Shown here one piece after another: positions 7,083 through 13,529 of a stretch of DNA of 17,560 nucleotides. The stretch's first letter is position 1. Every line of letters begins with the position of its first letter. The notes beneath the pieces were generated by a model. That model saw only the letters and a list, made by a program, of their open reading frames with translations, was not told the origin of the DNA and made no database searches. Origin of the DNA: Bacillota bacterium (lineage in GTDB: Bacteria > Bacillota_I > Bacilli_A > RF39 > UBA660); contig DOEC01000032.1 of NCBI GenBank assembly GCA_003524085.1, forward strand, positions 1-17,560, in the 5' to 3' direction. A program made the position numbers and the translations under genes.

Positions 7083-7123
7083 AAAAAATCACCTAGTTTA
7101 ATATATGTTTATCTAGGCGATTT
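7083..7123 (-). terminator. ytxH terminator that also hides the spoVIF ribosome site
   Basis: In transcript sense AAATCGCCTAG pairs with CTAGGTGATTT (11 pairs, one G-U) around a 16-base loop, followed by further T. This looks like the terminator of the ytxH operon, but the AGGTGAT of spoVIF is in the 3' arm, so readthrough message would not be translated efficiently. The loop contains CATATATTA, which fits the CATAnnnTA -10 of SigK-type promoters; no convincing -35 was found. Confidence 0.7.
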
Positions 7124-7129
7124 GCTACA

Positions 7130-7579
7130 CTATTTAGTTTTTTTAACTGTAGTTTTCTTCTTAGTAGCAGGTTTCTTTTCTTCTGTTTCAAGTCTACTAA
7201 CTACTTCTTTAGCTGCTTTTAGTGCTGTTTCTTTTACTTCTTTAGCTGCTTTTTCAACTACAGGAGCACTTTTTTCTTTAGCTATATCATATAGTTCATT
7301 AGCTTTCTTTTCTATTTTCTTAGCTTGACTTTTAGCTATATCTAAAGCTTTTTCTTTATCTAAATCTTTTACTTGCATTCTTAATTCTTCTACTCTTTGT
7401 AAAACATCAGCTTTAACGTCTTCTACATCTATTTGTTTAGCTTTTTCATAAAGTTCTGCTAATTTATCTTTAAGTTCCTTTCTAGTTTTACTTCCTTCTT
7501 GTGGGGCAAATAGAAGTGCTAGGCCTGCACCAATTCCTGCTCCTAATATAAATTTACCCATTCCACTTTTCTTACTCAT
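7130..7579 (-). CDS. ytxH: YtxH-domain protein
   Basis: A 149-residue protein with an N-terminal membrane-inserting glycine-rich helix (GKFILGAGIGAGLALLFAP) followed by the YtxH signature FAPQEGSKTRKELKDK. A long Lys/Glu/Ala helix with coiled-coil or apolipoprotein-like periodicity follows, ending in a KKPATKKKTTVKKTK tail. In Bacillus the ytxG-ytxH genes belong to the general stress regulon; their biochemical role is not settled. ATG 7579 is chosen over in-frame codons upstream because AGAGGAAG precedes it at correct spacing. It overlaps the end of ytxG by 8 bases, implying translational coupling. It is the last gene of the four-gene operon. Confidence 0.88.
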   Translation of the reverse strand: MSKKSGMGKFILGAGIGAGLALLFAPQEGSKTRKELKDKLAELYEKAKQIDVEDVKADVLQRVEELRMQVKDLDKEKALDIAKSQAKKIEKKANELYDIAKEKSAPVVEKAAKEVKETALKAAKEVVSRLETEEKKPATKKKTTVKKTK

Positions 7580-7853
7580 AATCTTCTTCCTCTCTTTCTT
7601 TACTTCCAAATATCTTTTTAACTAAACCAGTTAAAGAGCCTACTATTAATTCCCCAACTTGATTAAACTTATTAGTAGTGAAATCTATTACATTAAATAA
7701 GTTATCTAAACTTTCAGCTTTTTTAGTTAAGTTTTCAACTAAATAATTAGTTTTATTTACAGTAGTTATTAACTTTATGACAAGTACTGTCATAGATATT
7801 ACAAATATTATTAATGAAATATATAATACTATTAGTAAAGCATCTTCTAACAT
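7572..7853 (-). CDS. ytxG: YtxG-like (DUF948-type) membrane protein
   Basis: A 93-residue protein with a single N-terminal membrane helix (LLIVLYISLIIFVISMTVLVIKLI) followed by a short amphipathic region (TTVNKTNYLVENLTKKAESL) and an acidic tail. This layout, plus its position directly before a YtxH protein, fits the DUF948/YtxG family, although at 93 residues it is shorter than the Bacillus protein. ATG 7853 has AAGGAG at good spacing and starts 2 bases after the previous gene's stop, so the genes are tightly coupled. It is probably a membrane partner of YtxH; no catalytic residues are visible. Confidence 0.7.
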   Translation of the reverse strand: MLEDALLIVLYISLIIFVISMTVLVIKLITTVNKTNYLVENLTKKAESLDNLFNVIDFTTNKFNQVGELIVGSLTGLVKKIFGSKEREEEDYE

Positions 7854-7855
7854 TA

Positions 7856-8767
7856 TTATTCTCCTTCCTTATCTTCATACATTGAGTCAATTAGATTAAA
7901 TAAATCATGTTCTAGTGTTTTATCAGCATCAACGTCTTCTTCTTTAGTAGTAGCTTTTTCTTCTTTAATAGTCTCTTCTTCTTCTTTTTTAGAAGTTCTA
8001 GCCATAAACTCTTTTAAGAATTCGTCATCACTAATACTCTCTTGCTCTTCTTCTTCCATTTTATCTTTAATCTTCTCTTCAATGTCTCCAATTGACATAT
8101 TTCTATTACCTTCAATTTCATTTAGTAAGTCTTCTATACTTTTTTCTTCTTCCTTAGTAACAGGTTTTTCTACTTTCTCATGTATCTCTGGTTCACTTAG
8201 TTTACTTAAAGTACTCTCTAACTCATCTTCTAAAGTACCATAAGCTTTTCTTCTAACAGCATCATAATTCATATCTTTAGGATTAGTTGTTCTAGTAATG
8301 TTTTCTTGTCTTTCTATTATCTCTTCTCTAGTATAGTTTTTATCAAGTACACCATATACTGGACTGATTACTGGACTAGGCTTAAATATTCTGTCAGGTT
8401 TTGAACTAGTGGTAGTGTTTTCTTTAAATAAATCTTTATATTTATCAGTTCTAGCTTTTTCTGTTTCTTCTTTCTTCTTTTCCATTCTTGCACTTTCTAA
8501 AGCATTTACTCTAGTTCTAACAGGTTTAACTTCTTCTTCATCTAGCATTGGAAACTTAAAAGTATTAGTTGTTTCTCTAGTAAATATTTCTCTTTCACTA
8601 TATGTAGGAGTAGTATTAATTACTGGAGTTTCCCTTTTAATAGGTTCAACTTTCTTCTCTACTTTTACTTCTTCAATTTTTGGTTTTTCAACACTTTTTG
8701 GTTCTTCTGGTACATCCACGATTTCCTCGTCATAGAATATGTTTTTAATTTTTCCAAATAAGCCCAT
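7856..8767 (-). CDS. Acidic, mostly disordered cytoplasmic protein of unknown function
   Basis: A 303-residue protein with no signal peptide or membrane helix. The head MGLFGKIKNIFYDEEI could be an amphipathic membrane-binding helix, reminiscent of SepF-type N-termini but followed by no SepF domain. The rest is rich in Glu, Lys, Thr and Ser with long charged runs. One ordered-looking motif stands out near residues 130-150: PDRIFKPSPVISPVYGVLDK. The C-terminus has helical acidic segments (SIEDLLNEIEG, ISDDEFLKEFMAR, HDLFNLIDSMYED). Ribosome site GAGGTG before ATG 8767. It lies between a lipoprotein gene and ytxG with gaps of 15 and 2 bases, so it belongs to that envelope operon. A scaffold or linker role at the membrane is a guess. 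Confidence 0.75.
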   Translation of the reverse strand: MGLFGKIKNIFYDEEIVDVPEEPKSVEKPKIEEVKVEKKVEPIKRETPVINTTPTYSEREIFTRETTNTFKFPMLDEEEVKPVRTRVNALESARMEKKKEETEKARTDKYKDLFKENTTTSSKPDRIFKPSPVISPVYGVLDKNYTREEIIERQENITRTTNPKDMNYDAVRRKAYGTLEDELESTLSKLSEPEIHEKVEKPVTKEEEKSIEDLLNEIEGNRNMSIGDIEEKIKDKMEEEEQESISDDEFLKEFMARTSKKEEEETIKEEKATTKEEDVDADKTLEHDLFNLIDSMYEDKEGE

Positions 8768-8782
8768 AAATACACCTCTTTC

Positions 8783-9400
8783 TTACTCTGTGTATGCGTC
8801 ATACTCATACACATCTAAAATATTTTTGCTTTCTTCTATTAAGTCAGGCTTTTTAATTTCATACTGAGTTTCTTTTCCTGCAACATCTTTATTTAGTGTT
8901 AACTCATTTATTACTTTATCATTATACCTAATAGAGGATAAAATTACAAGTGAAGAGTTAACTGCATCGTTAATATCACTTTCTTTTACTTCTACCTCTA
9001 TGTAACTATAATTATACAACATTTTTATGTAAAAGTAACTATTTTTTCCTTTTCTTATTTCAATATATCCACTTAAATCATTATAATTTAATTTTTTACT
9101 ATAATATAAACTATCATTTTCTATATAGTTTGGCTTAAATTTACTATAATATGCATTTATATCTATATTTAAATAATATTTGTTGCCATTATGGACTAGT
9201 GTGTGGTTAAATTCTTTTTCTTCAAGCATAGCAAAGTCTCTTGGTTTATAGTATTTAAAGCCCTTTGCACCTACGTTTGTATTAGGTACTGTATAGCTTA
9301 ATATACCATAAGTATCACTTTCTATTTTCTCTACTCCCTTATCGTTATAAGAACAACCTGTGATAAATAAAACTGACAACAATATTATAATTTTTTTCAT
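8783..9400 (-). CDS. Lipoprotein of unknown function
   Basis: From ATG 9400 (205 residues) the N-terminus is MKKIIILLSVLFITGCS: a short basic head, hydrophobic core and lipobox ITGC, so the Cys would be lipidated and the protein anchored outside the membrane. An in-frame GTG at 9409 would only lengthen the signal peptide by three residues. The mature part alternates beta-like segments (TYGILSYTVPNTNVGAKGFK, SYFYIKMLYNYSYIEVEVKE, SLVILSSIRYN), compatible with a small beta-sandwich. I do not recognise the family. It is the promoter-proximal gene of the operon with the 303-residue protein, ytxG and ytxH. Confidence 0.85.
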   Translation of the reverse strand: MKKIIILLSVLFITGCSYNDKGVEKIESDTYGILSYTVPNTNVGAKGFKYYKPRDFAMLEEKEFNHTLVHNGNKYYLNIDINAYYSKFKPNYIENDSLYYSKKLNYNDLSGYIEIRKGKNSYFYIKMLYNYSYIEVEVKESDINDAVNSSLVILSSIRYNDKVINELTLNKDVAGKETQYEIKKPDLIEESKNILDVYEYDAYTE

Positions 9401-9424
9401 AATACCCACTCACTTTATATAAAT

Positions 9425-9430
9425 ATTATA
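9425..9430 (-). promoter_or_regulatory. Extended -10 of the lipoprotein operon
   Basis: TGTTATAAT on the minus strand, 24 bases before the lipoprotein ATG. No good -35 at 17 bases; the extended TGT motif would compensate. Confidence 0.65.
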
Positions 9431-9450
9431 ACAAATAAAACCATAAATTG

Positions 9451-9485
9451 GTAGTGTCTTTTTTTGTAAAATTATTTTACACTAC
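9451..9485. repeat. Nested inverted repeats between trmB and the lipoprotein gene
   Basis: Outer arms GTAGTGT (9451-9457) and ACACTAC (9479-9485) enclose a T run and an inner palindrome GTAAAAT-T-ATTTTAC (9466-9480), sharing two bases. No T run follows the stem in the trmB direction, so it is not a typical terminator. It lies just upstream of the lipoprotein promoter and could be an operator. Confidence 0.5.
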
Positions 9486-9492
9486 TTTACAC

Positions 9493-10110
9493 TTAAAATT
9501 TGATTACCTTTACATAATTTATGTTCTTACCCTTGGCAATAAATTTATTTTCATATTCAGTTCTAACATCTGCAAAATAGTTAGTACTCTTTTTTATTAC
9601 ATGATATTTGTTTGTTTTGTAACTTTCCAAACTGTAGTTAAAAAACTCATCATTATCTGTTTTTTGCTCGATTAATTTGAAGTGCTTAAAAATTTTGTTA
9701 TACTTATTTAAGAACACACTACTTGTTAGTCTTCTTTTTTCGTGTCTTTTTTTAGGCCATGGGTCAGAAAAGTTTAAGTATAGTTTACTTATTTCTTTAT
9801 AAAATACTTCGTCTATTTTATAAGCATCCATGCATATAATCTTAATGTTAGTAAGCCCTTCACTTTGTATTACTTCTAAGGCACTTAGTAAAACACTTGG
9901 ATACTTTTCTACTCCAATATAGTTAATACTAGGGTTTCTTCTAGCAAGTTCAATTAAAAACGAACCCTTTCCCATACCTATTTCAAGCTCTATTTTATGG
10001 TTGTTAGCAAAAACACTTTTCCATTTACCTTTGTAGTTTTCAGGGTTCTTTATAACAACACTACTATTTTTTACTACTTCTTCGCTTCCTTTTATATGTT
10101 TTAGTCTCAT
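9493..10110 (-). CDS. trmB: tRNA (guanine-N7)-methyltransferase
   Basis: S-adenosylmethionine-dependent enzyme that makes m7G46 in the tRNA variable loop. Visible motifs: LEIGMGKGSFLIELA (SAM-binding motif I), YIGVEKYPSVL, CMDAY, and the family signature LYLNFSDPWPKKRHEKRRL with its catalytic and tRNA-contacting residues. TDNDEFFNYSLES and the C-terminal TEYENKF follow. Length (205 residues) is usual. ATG 10110 gives MRLKHIKG, as in many family members; a GTG at 10116 with GGAG before it is a possible alternative adding two residues. It is transcribed alone from a promoter that overlaps the divergent plus-strand promoter. Confidence 0.95.
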   Translation of the reverse strand: MRLKHIKGSEEVVKNSSVVIKNPENYKGKWKSVFANNHKIELEIGMGKGSFLIELARRNPSINYIGVEKYPSVLLSALEVIQSEGLTNIKIICMDAYKIDEVFYKEISKLYLNFSDPWPKKRHEKRRLTSSVFLNKYNKIFKHFKLIEQKTDNDEFFNYSLESYKTNKYHVIKKSTNYFADVRTEYENKFIAKGKNINYVKVIKF

Positions 10111-10131
10111 AAACACTCACACTCCATAATA

Positions 10132-10165
10132 ATTATACACAACTTTTATCCATTTGTCATATAAT
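10132..10165. promoter_or_regulatory. Overlapping divergent promoters of trmB and the coat-like gene
   Basis: Minus strand: ATGACA (10155-10160), 17-base spacer, TATAAT (10132-10137) for trmB. Plus strand: TATAAT (10160-10165) for the small gene at 10191, with no clear -35. The trmB -35 and the plus-strand -10 share a base, so RNA polymerase cannot occupy both at once. Confidence 0.7.
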
Positions 10166-10190
10166 ATTTTTAGAAAAAGGAGGAACTTTT

Positions 10191-10487
10191 ATGAACCCAA
10201 ATAGAGATATGTTCTATTCAAACTATCAAGCAGGAGGTTTTCAAGAGCCAAACATGATTTATACTCCACCACAAGGTTACAACATAAATCAAAATTATCA
10301 AGCATATGGACCTAATGTAATGGCTAACCCAAATATACAAAATACACCTAATACTTATATAAATGAATATGATGAGAGAATAAGCAAGTTAGAAAGGCAA
10401 ATTAGAAGTTTAGACCAAAGGATAAGAAAACTAGAAAGCAACTCTAGTATTGAAGAAGTAAATGATTCGAATCTTTATATGATTTAA
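10191..10487 (+). CDS. Small Asn/Tyr/Pro-rich protein with C-terminal coiled coil
   Basis: A 98-residue protein. The first 60 residues are low-complexity and rich in Asn, Tyr, Pro and Gln (for example QGYNINQNYQAYGPNVM), with no signal peptide. Residues about 61-84 (ERISKLERQIRSLDQRIRKL) have a clear heptad pattern and would form a short coiled coil. Firmicute spore-coat and spore-surface proteins often look like this, and two sporulation genes lie nearby, so a coat role is a reasonable guess; no specific family is recognised. The ribosome site AAAGGAGGAAC is among the strongest in the window, suggesting high expression. It stands alone between a divergent promoter and a strong terminator. 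Confidence 0.8.
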   Translation: MNPNRDMFYSNYQAGGFQEPNMIYTPPQGYNINQNYQAYGPNVMANPNIQNTPNTYINEYDERISKLERQIRSLDQRIRKLESNSSIEEVNDSNLYMI

Positions 10488-10512
10488 AAGTGATGAACTA
10501 CTCATCACTTTT
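10486..10512. terminator. Perfect bidirectional terminator
   Basis: AAAAGTGATGA pairs with TCATCACTTTT over 11 pairs with loop ACTAC. It serves both the plus-strand small gene and, from the other side, the large surface-protein gene that ends at 10519. Confidence 0.92.
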
Positions 10513-10518
10513 AGTTTG

Positions 10519-12777
10519 TTATTCAGTTACTATTTCGTATGGATTACTTGAACTTCCATCTCCTGACTTGTATATAGCATTTTCTTTTATTGAAATAACT
10601 GGCCTTACTGCATAAAGGTAATCTGAATCATTGTCATCATTTAATACATTATTTCCATAAGTTGAAATTGAGATTACATCATACACTTTGACTTTAATAG
10701 TTTTAGTTTGATGAGTTGGTGTCATTGTCCACCAACGAACATAATTTGTACTATTTGTGTCTAATGAATTCTGACTAAAATAACTCTTTGTTTCTGTATG
10801 ACATTTGCCACCTGCAAAGGCTATTTCGTCTGCTGTCATTAAGGCTACTGGATATGTTAATTTGGCTTCAGTATTATTTGCACTAAATGAGTCTTTTGTA
10901 TTATTACAATTATAATTAGGAGTAAAATCTGTAGAAAGTCTATCTCTAGCTGCAAAACCAAATCCATATGTATCTGAATAGACATTATCTCCACCATATA
11001 AATTAGTATTCGCTAAATCTCTATCACTACAGTATATTGCACTTTTACTTAAATATTTTGTATAACTTGTCAAATTACTTTTATACCATGCATCAACGTA
11101 TGTTTTTATGGTGCTAGAGTTTTCATTTGTTCTATTGTTTTCTATTGAACCGCTTGTTCCATACATATAACCAGCGTATAAGTAACCACTTGTATTTTCA
11201 GTATATTTTGATAAACCTATATATGCATTAATTGAACTTGGAGAAGTCCCTGCATATAAAAGTCTTACACTTCCATCAGAGTTTGTTCTTATTATTCTCC
11301 AGTACGTATCTTCCCCTTTTGTTCCTAAAATTATCTTTTCACAGTCAGTACTATATGTACTATCAGCATTACACTCACTTATTGAAGAAAATAGGTTATA
11401 TTCTTTTTTATCTGATGTTTTTCCAACAATAATACTCGTATCTTCTTCCCATGTTCCAAACTTTACCCAGTTATTTTGTGCATTTCCTGCAAAATAATAT
11501 ACTGGCACATTGTTTTCATTTGACTTAAAAATTTTGCTTGTATTTGTATCTGTATACACTGTACTAAAGTCTGTTCTTGTTTCAACTGTTGGGTTGTCAC
11601 TTAAAACTTTATCTGTAAGAGATGTAAAGTCTTCTAATTCATATGGATGTTCTACTGAGCCATCACCTGATTTATAAGTTAGATCCCCTTTAATTGAAAT
11701 GGCAGGTCTTACAGCAAGGTGAGCAATATTTGAAGCATCAGGATAATGTATTCTTCCGTTTGCACCTATTCCCATAATATTCCCGCTATATGATGGTGCC
11801 CCATCAGCTGGTGTCATTAACCAGCCACTAAGTTCACCAATTATTGATTCATTTTTAGAGTTGCCAAAATACCATACATTACTACTATTTTTATTAAAAT
11901 CTCCTGTAACTCCTGAAAAAATTCCCCCAGCAAAGAATGCTTCATCTGCGGTCATCAATGCTACTGGATATGTAAGCTTAGCTTCATTATTTCTAACTGA
12001 AAAAGCATCTTTTTTATTAATACAATTATATGATGGAGCATAAGCATAATGGATTCTATCCCAAACACTAAAATCCATCCAATCACCTATTTTATAGGAA
12101 TTAAGGTCGCCCATTGTTGCAACATTTCTATCATTACAATATACTGCATCTCTGCTAAGATATTTTGTCATAGCAGATAAATTTTTTTCATACCACCCAT
12201 CTATATATGTCTTAATTAGATTTGAATTTTCATTTGTTCTATTGTTTTCTAATGAACCACTAGTTCCATACATATAACCTAAATATAACGGATCACCCTT
12301 ATCAATGCTATTAAAATTGCTTGTTCCAATATATCCTGTTATAGTATCAGGACTTGTTCCTGAATACAAGAGTCTTACACTTCCATCTTCATTTGTTCTT
12401 ATTATTCTCCAGTACATTGGATCACCTTTACTGGCTATTTTGACTTTTTTACAATTTACTGTTGTCCAGGCACCTTTACTACTATTACTTGAAGTGTAAG
12501 AATTACACTCATCTATAGATGAGAATTCTTTAGCAGATCTTGCAAGAACACCACCTGAATATTTAACGGTTCCTAAAACTACCGTTTTATCCTCTTGCCA
12601 TGTTCCAAATTTAACCCAGTTATTTTGTGCATTTCCTGCAAAATAATATACATCTTTAGGAGTACTACCTGCTATGCTTTCTTTTGATTTATATAAAGTA
12701 TTTACATTAGTTTCAGTAAATATTGTACTAAAGTCTGTTCTTGTTTTTATTGTTGGATTATCACTAAGTAATTTGTC
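10519..12777 (-). repeat. Tandem duplication inside the surface-protein gene
   Basis: Unit 1 is about 11614-12777 and unit 2 about 10519-11613. Stretches are nearly identical as DNA: around 12601-12649 and 11453-11501 (GNAQNNWVKFGTW), and around 12371-12414 and 11264-11307 (YWRIIRTN-DGSVRLLY). Homologous recombination between the units could delete one domain without shifting the frame. Confidence 0.85.
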
Positions 12778-13308
12778 ATATATTTTAGGTTTTCCTGTAC
12801 TTTCTTCAATAGCTAAAGTTCCACCCAACCTTTTACCCATATCACTACTTTGATCTTCATCTATACTTATATATTTAAATTCTACTTGATATGTTTGCTT
12901 ACTTCCCTTTGGAATTACTATATCATATGCTAAAACTACATCTTTACTATTTTCTGTTTTAACAATATTTAAATAGTTATCCATATTATATCCAGTATCA
13001 CTTGTTATTTTATACTGAAGTGTATTTATACTTTCAAATGTATTAACTAGTCCTTTTAGTGTGATGTTATAACTAAAATCTTCTTTGCTATTATTAGTAA
13101 TTGTAAAAGTCTTAACATTATTCCAACCTGGACTTATTGTTTCATCAGCAATACTTGATGTATCAGTAAATGTTATTGCTACATTTTTAGCAACTAAATT
13201 TATATCTTTTGGGTTACCTACTATTCTTGCAGCAAAAAACGCAAGACTACAACTTATTGTTACTATTATTAAAGTTGTTACTACTACTCCTAAATCTATT
13301 TTTTTCAT
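10519..13308 (-). CDS. Membrane-anchored surface protein with two tandem copies of one large domain
   Basis: A 929-residue extracytoplasmic protein. Residues about 7-27 are a hydrophobic signal or anchor (GVVVTTLIIVTISCSLAFFA). Residues about 30-175 look like a beta-sandwich of the TasA/pilin-stalk sort (VAITFTDTS, KTFTITNNSKEDFSYNITL, VIPKGSKQTYQVEFKYISI). Two homologous domains follow, about 178-565 and 566-929. Each opens with SDNPT-x-x-TRTDFST and shares YYFAGNAQNNWVKFGTW, YWRIIRTN-DGSVRLLY, YMYGTSGS-ENNRTNENS, LTYPVALMTADE, AVRP-ISIK and SGDGS--PYE. Four Cys per copy are conserved. The layout resembles DUF6273-type domains of gut Firmicutes (VRP and ISIK endings), with no catalytic motif visible. 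No LPxTG is present. ATG 13308 with AAGGGATGA. Expression is probably set by the phase-variable leader at 13321-13480. Confidence 0.85.
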   Translation of the reverse strand: MKKIDLGVVVTTLIIVTISCSLAFFAARIVGNPKDINLVAKNVAITFTDTSSIADETISPGWNNVKTFTITNNSKEDFSYNITLKGLVNTFESINTLQYKITSDTGYNMDNYLNIVKTENSKDVVLAYDIVIPKGSKQTYQVEFKYISIDEDQSSDMGKRLGGTLAIEESTGKPKIYDKLLSDNPTIKTRTDFSTIFTETNVNTLYKSKESIAGSTPKDVYYFAGNAQNNWVKFGTWQEDKTVVLGTVKYSGGVLARSAKEFSSIDECNSYTSSNSSKGAWTTVNCKKVKIASKGDPMYWRIIRTNEDGSVRLLYSGTSPDTITGYIGTSNFNSIDKGDPLYLGYMYGTSGSLENNRTNENSNLIKTYIDGWYEKNLSAMTKYLSRDAVYCNDRNVATMGDLNSYKIGDWMDFSVWDRIHYAYAPSYNCINKKDAFSVRNNEAKLTYPVALMTADEAFFAGGIFSGVTGDFNKNSSNVWYFGNSKNESIIGELSGWLMTPADGAPSYSGNIMGIGANGRIHYPDASNIAHLAVRPAISIKGDLTYKSGDGSVEHPYELEDFTSLTDKVLSDNPTVETRTDFSTVYTDTNTSKIFKSNENNVPVYYFAGNAQNNWVKFGTWEEDTSIIVGKTSDKKEYNLFSSISECNADSTYSTDCEKIILGTKGEDTYWRIIRTNSDGSVRLLYAGTSPSSINAYIGLSKYTENTSGYLYAGYMYGTSGSIENNRTNENSSTIKTYVDAWYKSNLTSYTKYLSKSAIYCSDRDLANTNLYGGDNVYSDTYGFGFAARDRLSTDFTPNYNCNNTKDSFSANNTEAKLTYPVALMTADEIAFAGGKCHTETKSYFSQNSLDTNSTNYVRWWTMTPTHQTKTIKVKVYDVISISTYGNNVLNDDNDSDYLYAVRPVISIKENAIYKSGDGSSSNPYEIVTE

Positions 13309-13334
13309 TTTTATTCATCCCTTTCTTACATAAC

Positions 13335-13364
13335 AAAAAATGGGTAGAGTTATTCTATCCATTT
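13335..13364 (-). terminator. Attenuator-like hairpin in leader B
   Basis: AAATGGATAGA pairs with TCTACCCATTT (one A-C mismatch) around ATAAC and is closed by six U, three of them in the stem. The stop codon UAA of leader peptide B lies at the 3' end of the loop region (13350-13352), so a ribosome finishing the peptide would cover the hairpin. The G9 region (AAAATGGG) can pair perfectly with the 3' arm CCCATTTT as an alternative structure. Confidence 0.55.
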
Positions 13365-13454
13365 AATTGCACATGAAAAACTATAGTTATTTATACTATT
13401 TAAATACCCCCCCCCATTTTGTATTTTATTTTGTACTAAATAGTTGATTTTCAT
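13350..13454 (-). CDS. Leader peptide B, 34 residues, G9 frame open
   Basis: ATG 13454 follows AGGAAGTGAAGTAC. The peptide starts MKINYLVQNKIQNGGGYLN, the three Gly being the G9 run, continues SINNYSFSCAIKWIE and stops at UAA in the attenuator loop. Compared with leader A, the differences before the G run are one synonymous change and conservative or single-residue changes, and the frame after it is preserved in both copies. It has no signal peptide or membrane helix and no recognised family. It is most simply a cis-acting leader peptide. The downstream gene starts 41 bases after its stop codon. Confidence 0.65.
   Translation of the reverse strand: MKINYLVQNKIQNGGGYLNSINNYSFSCAIKWIE
13407..13415 (-). 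repeat. Homopolymer run of nine G (C9 on plus strand)
   Basis: Nine consecutive C on the plus strand encoding the Gly-Gly-Gly of leader peptide B. A change of one or two bases would move the rest of the small ORF into another frame. Confidence 0.95.
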
Positions 13455-13486
13455 GTACTTCACTTCCTATCTTTATTACATAATAA

Positions 13487-13515
13487 ATGATATCAAAAAA
13501 AGTACTATATTTCAA
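13487..13515 (-). promoter_or_regulatory. Promoter B for the surface-protein gene
   Basis: TTGAAA (13510-13515), 17-base spacer, TATCAT (13487-13492) with extended TGA. The -35 falls in the loop of the upstream gene's terminator. The predicted start near 13480 coincides with the first base shared with leader A. Confidence 0.72.
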
Positions 13516-13524
13516 GTACTTTTA
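13495..13524 (-). terminator. Terminator after the Cys-rich repeat gene
   Basis: AAAAGTACT pairs with AGTACTTTT around TGAAATAT, ending in seven T. It follows the stop codon at 13530 by 5 bases and separates that operon from the surface-protein gene. Confidence 0.75.
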
Positions 13525-13529
13525 ATTAT

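Larger units (their letters stand above)
13321..13480 (-). promoter_or_regulatory. Leader RNA copy B, upstream of the surface-protein gene
   Basis: About 160 bases nearly identical to leader A (301-460). Homology starts at the predicted transcription start (about 13480) and ends beside the gene's ribosome site, although the promoters differ in sequence. In order: AGGAAGTGA ribosome site, 34-codon ORF with G9, long-range stem (13440-13458 with 13369-13384, which includes the small ORF's AUG), terminator-like hairpin, and then the surface-protein ribosome site. Confidence 0.88.

Noticed and set aside
301..13480. The two 160-base direct repeats as attachment sites or a mobile element boundary
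   Set aside because: There is no integrase, transposase or phage gene between them; the interval holds core genes. The repeat limits match a transcription start and a ribosome site rather than element ends.
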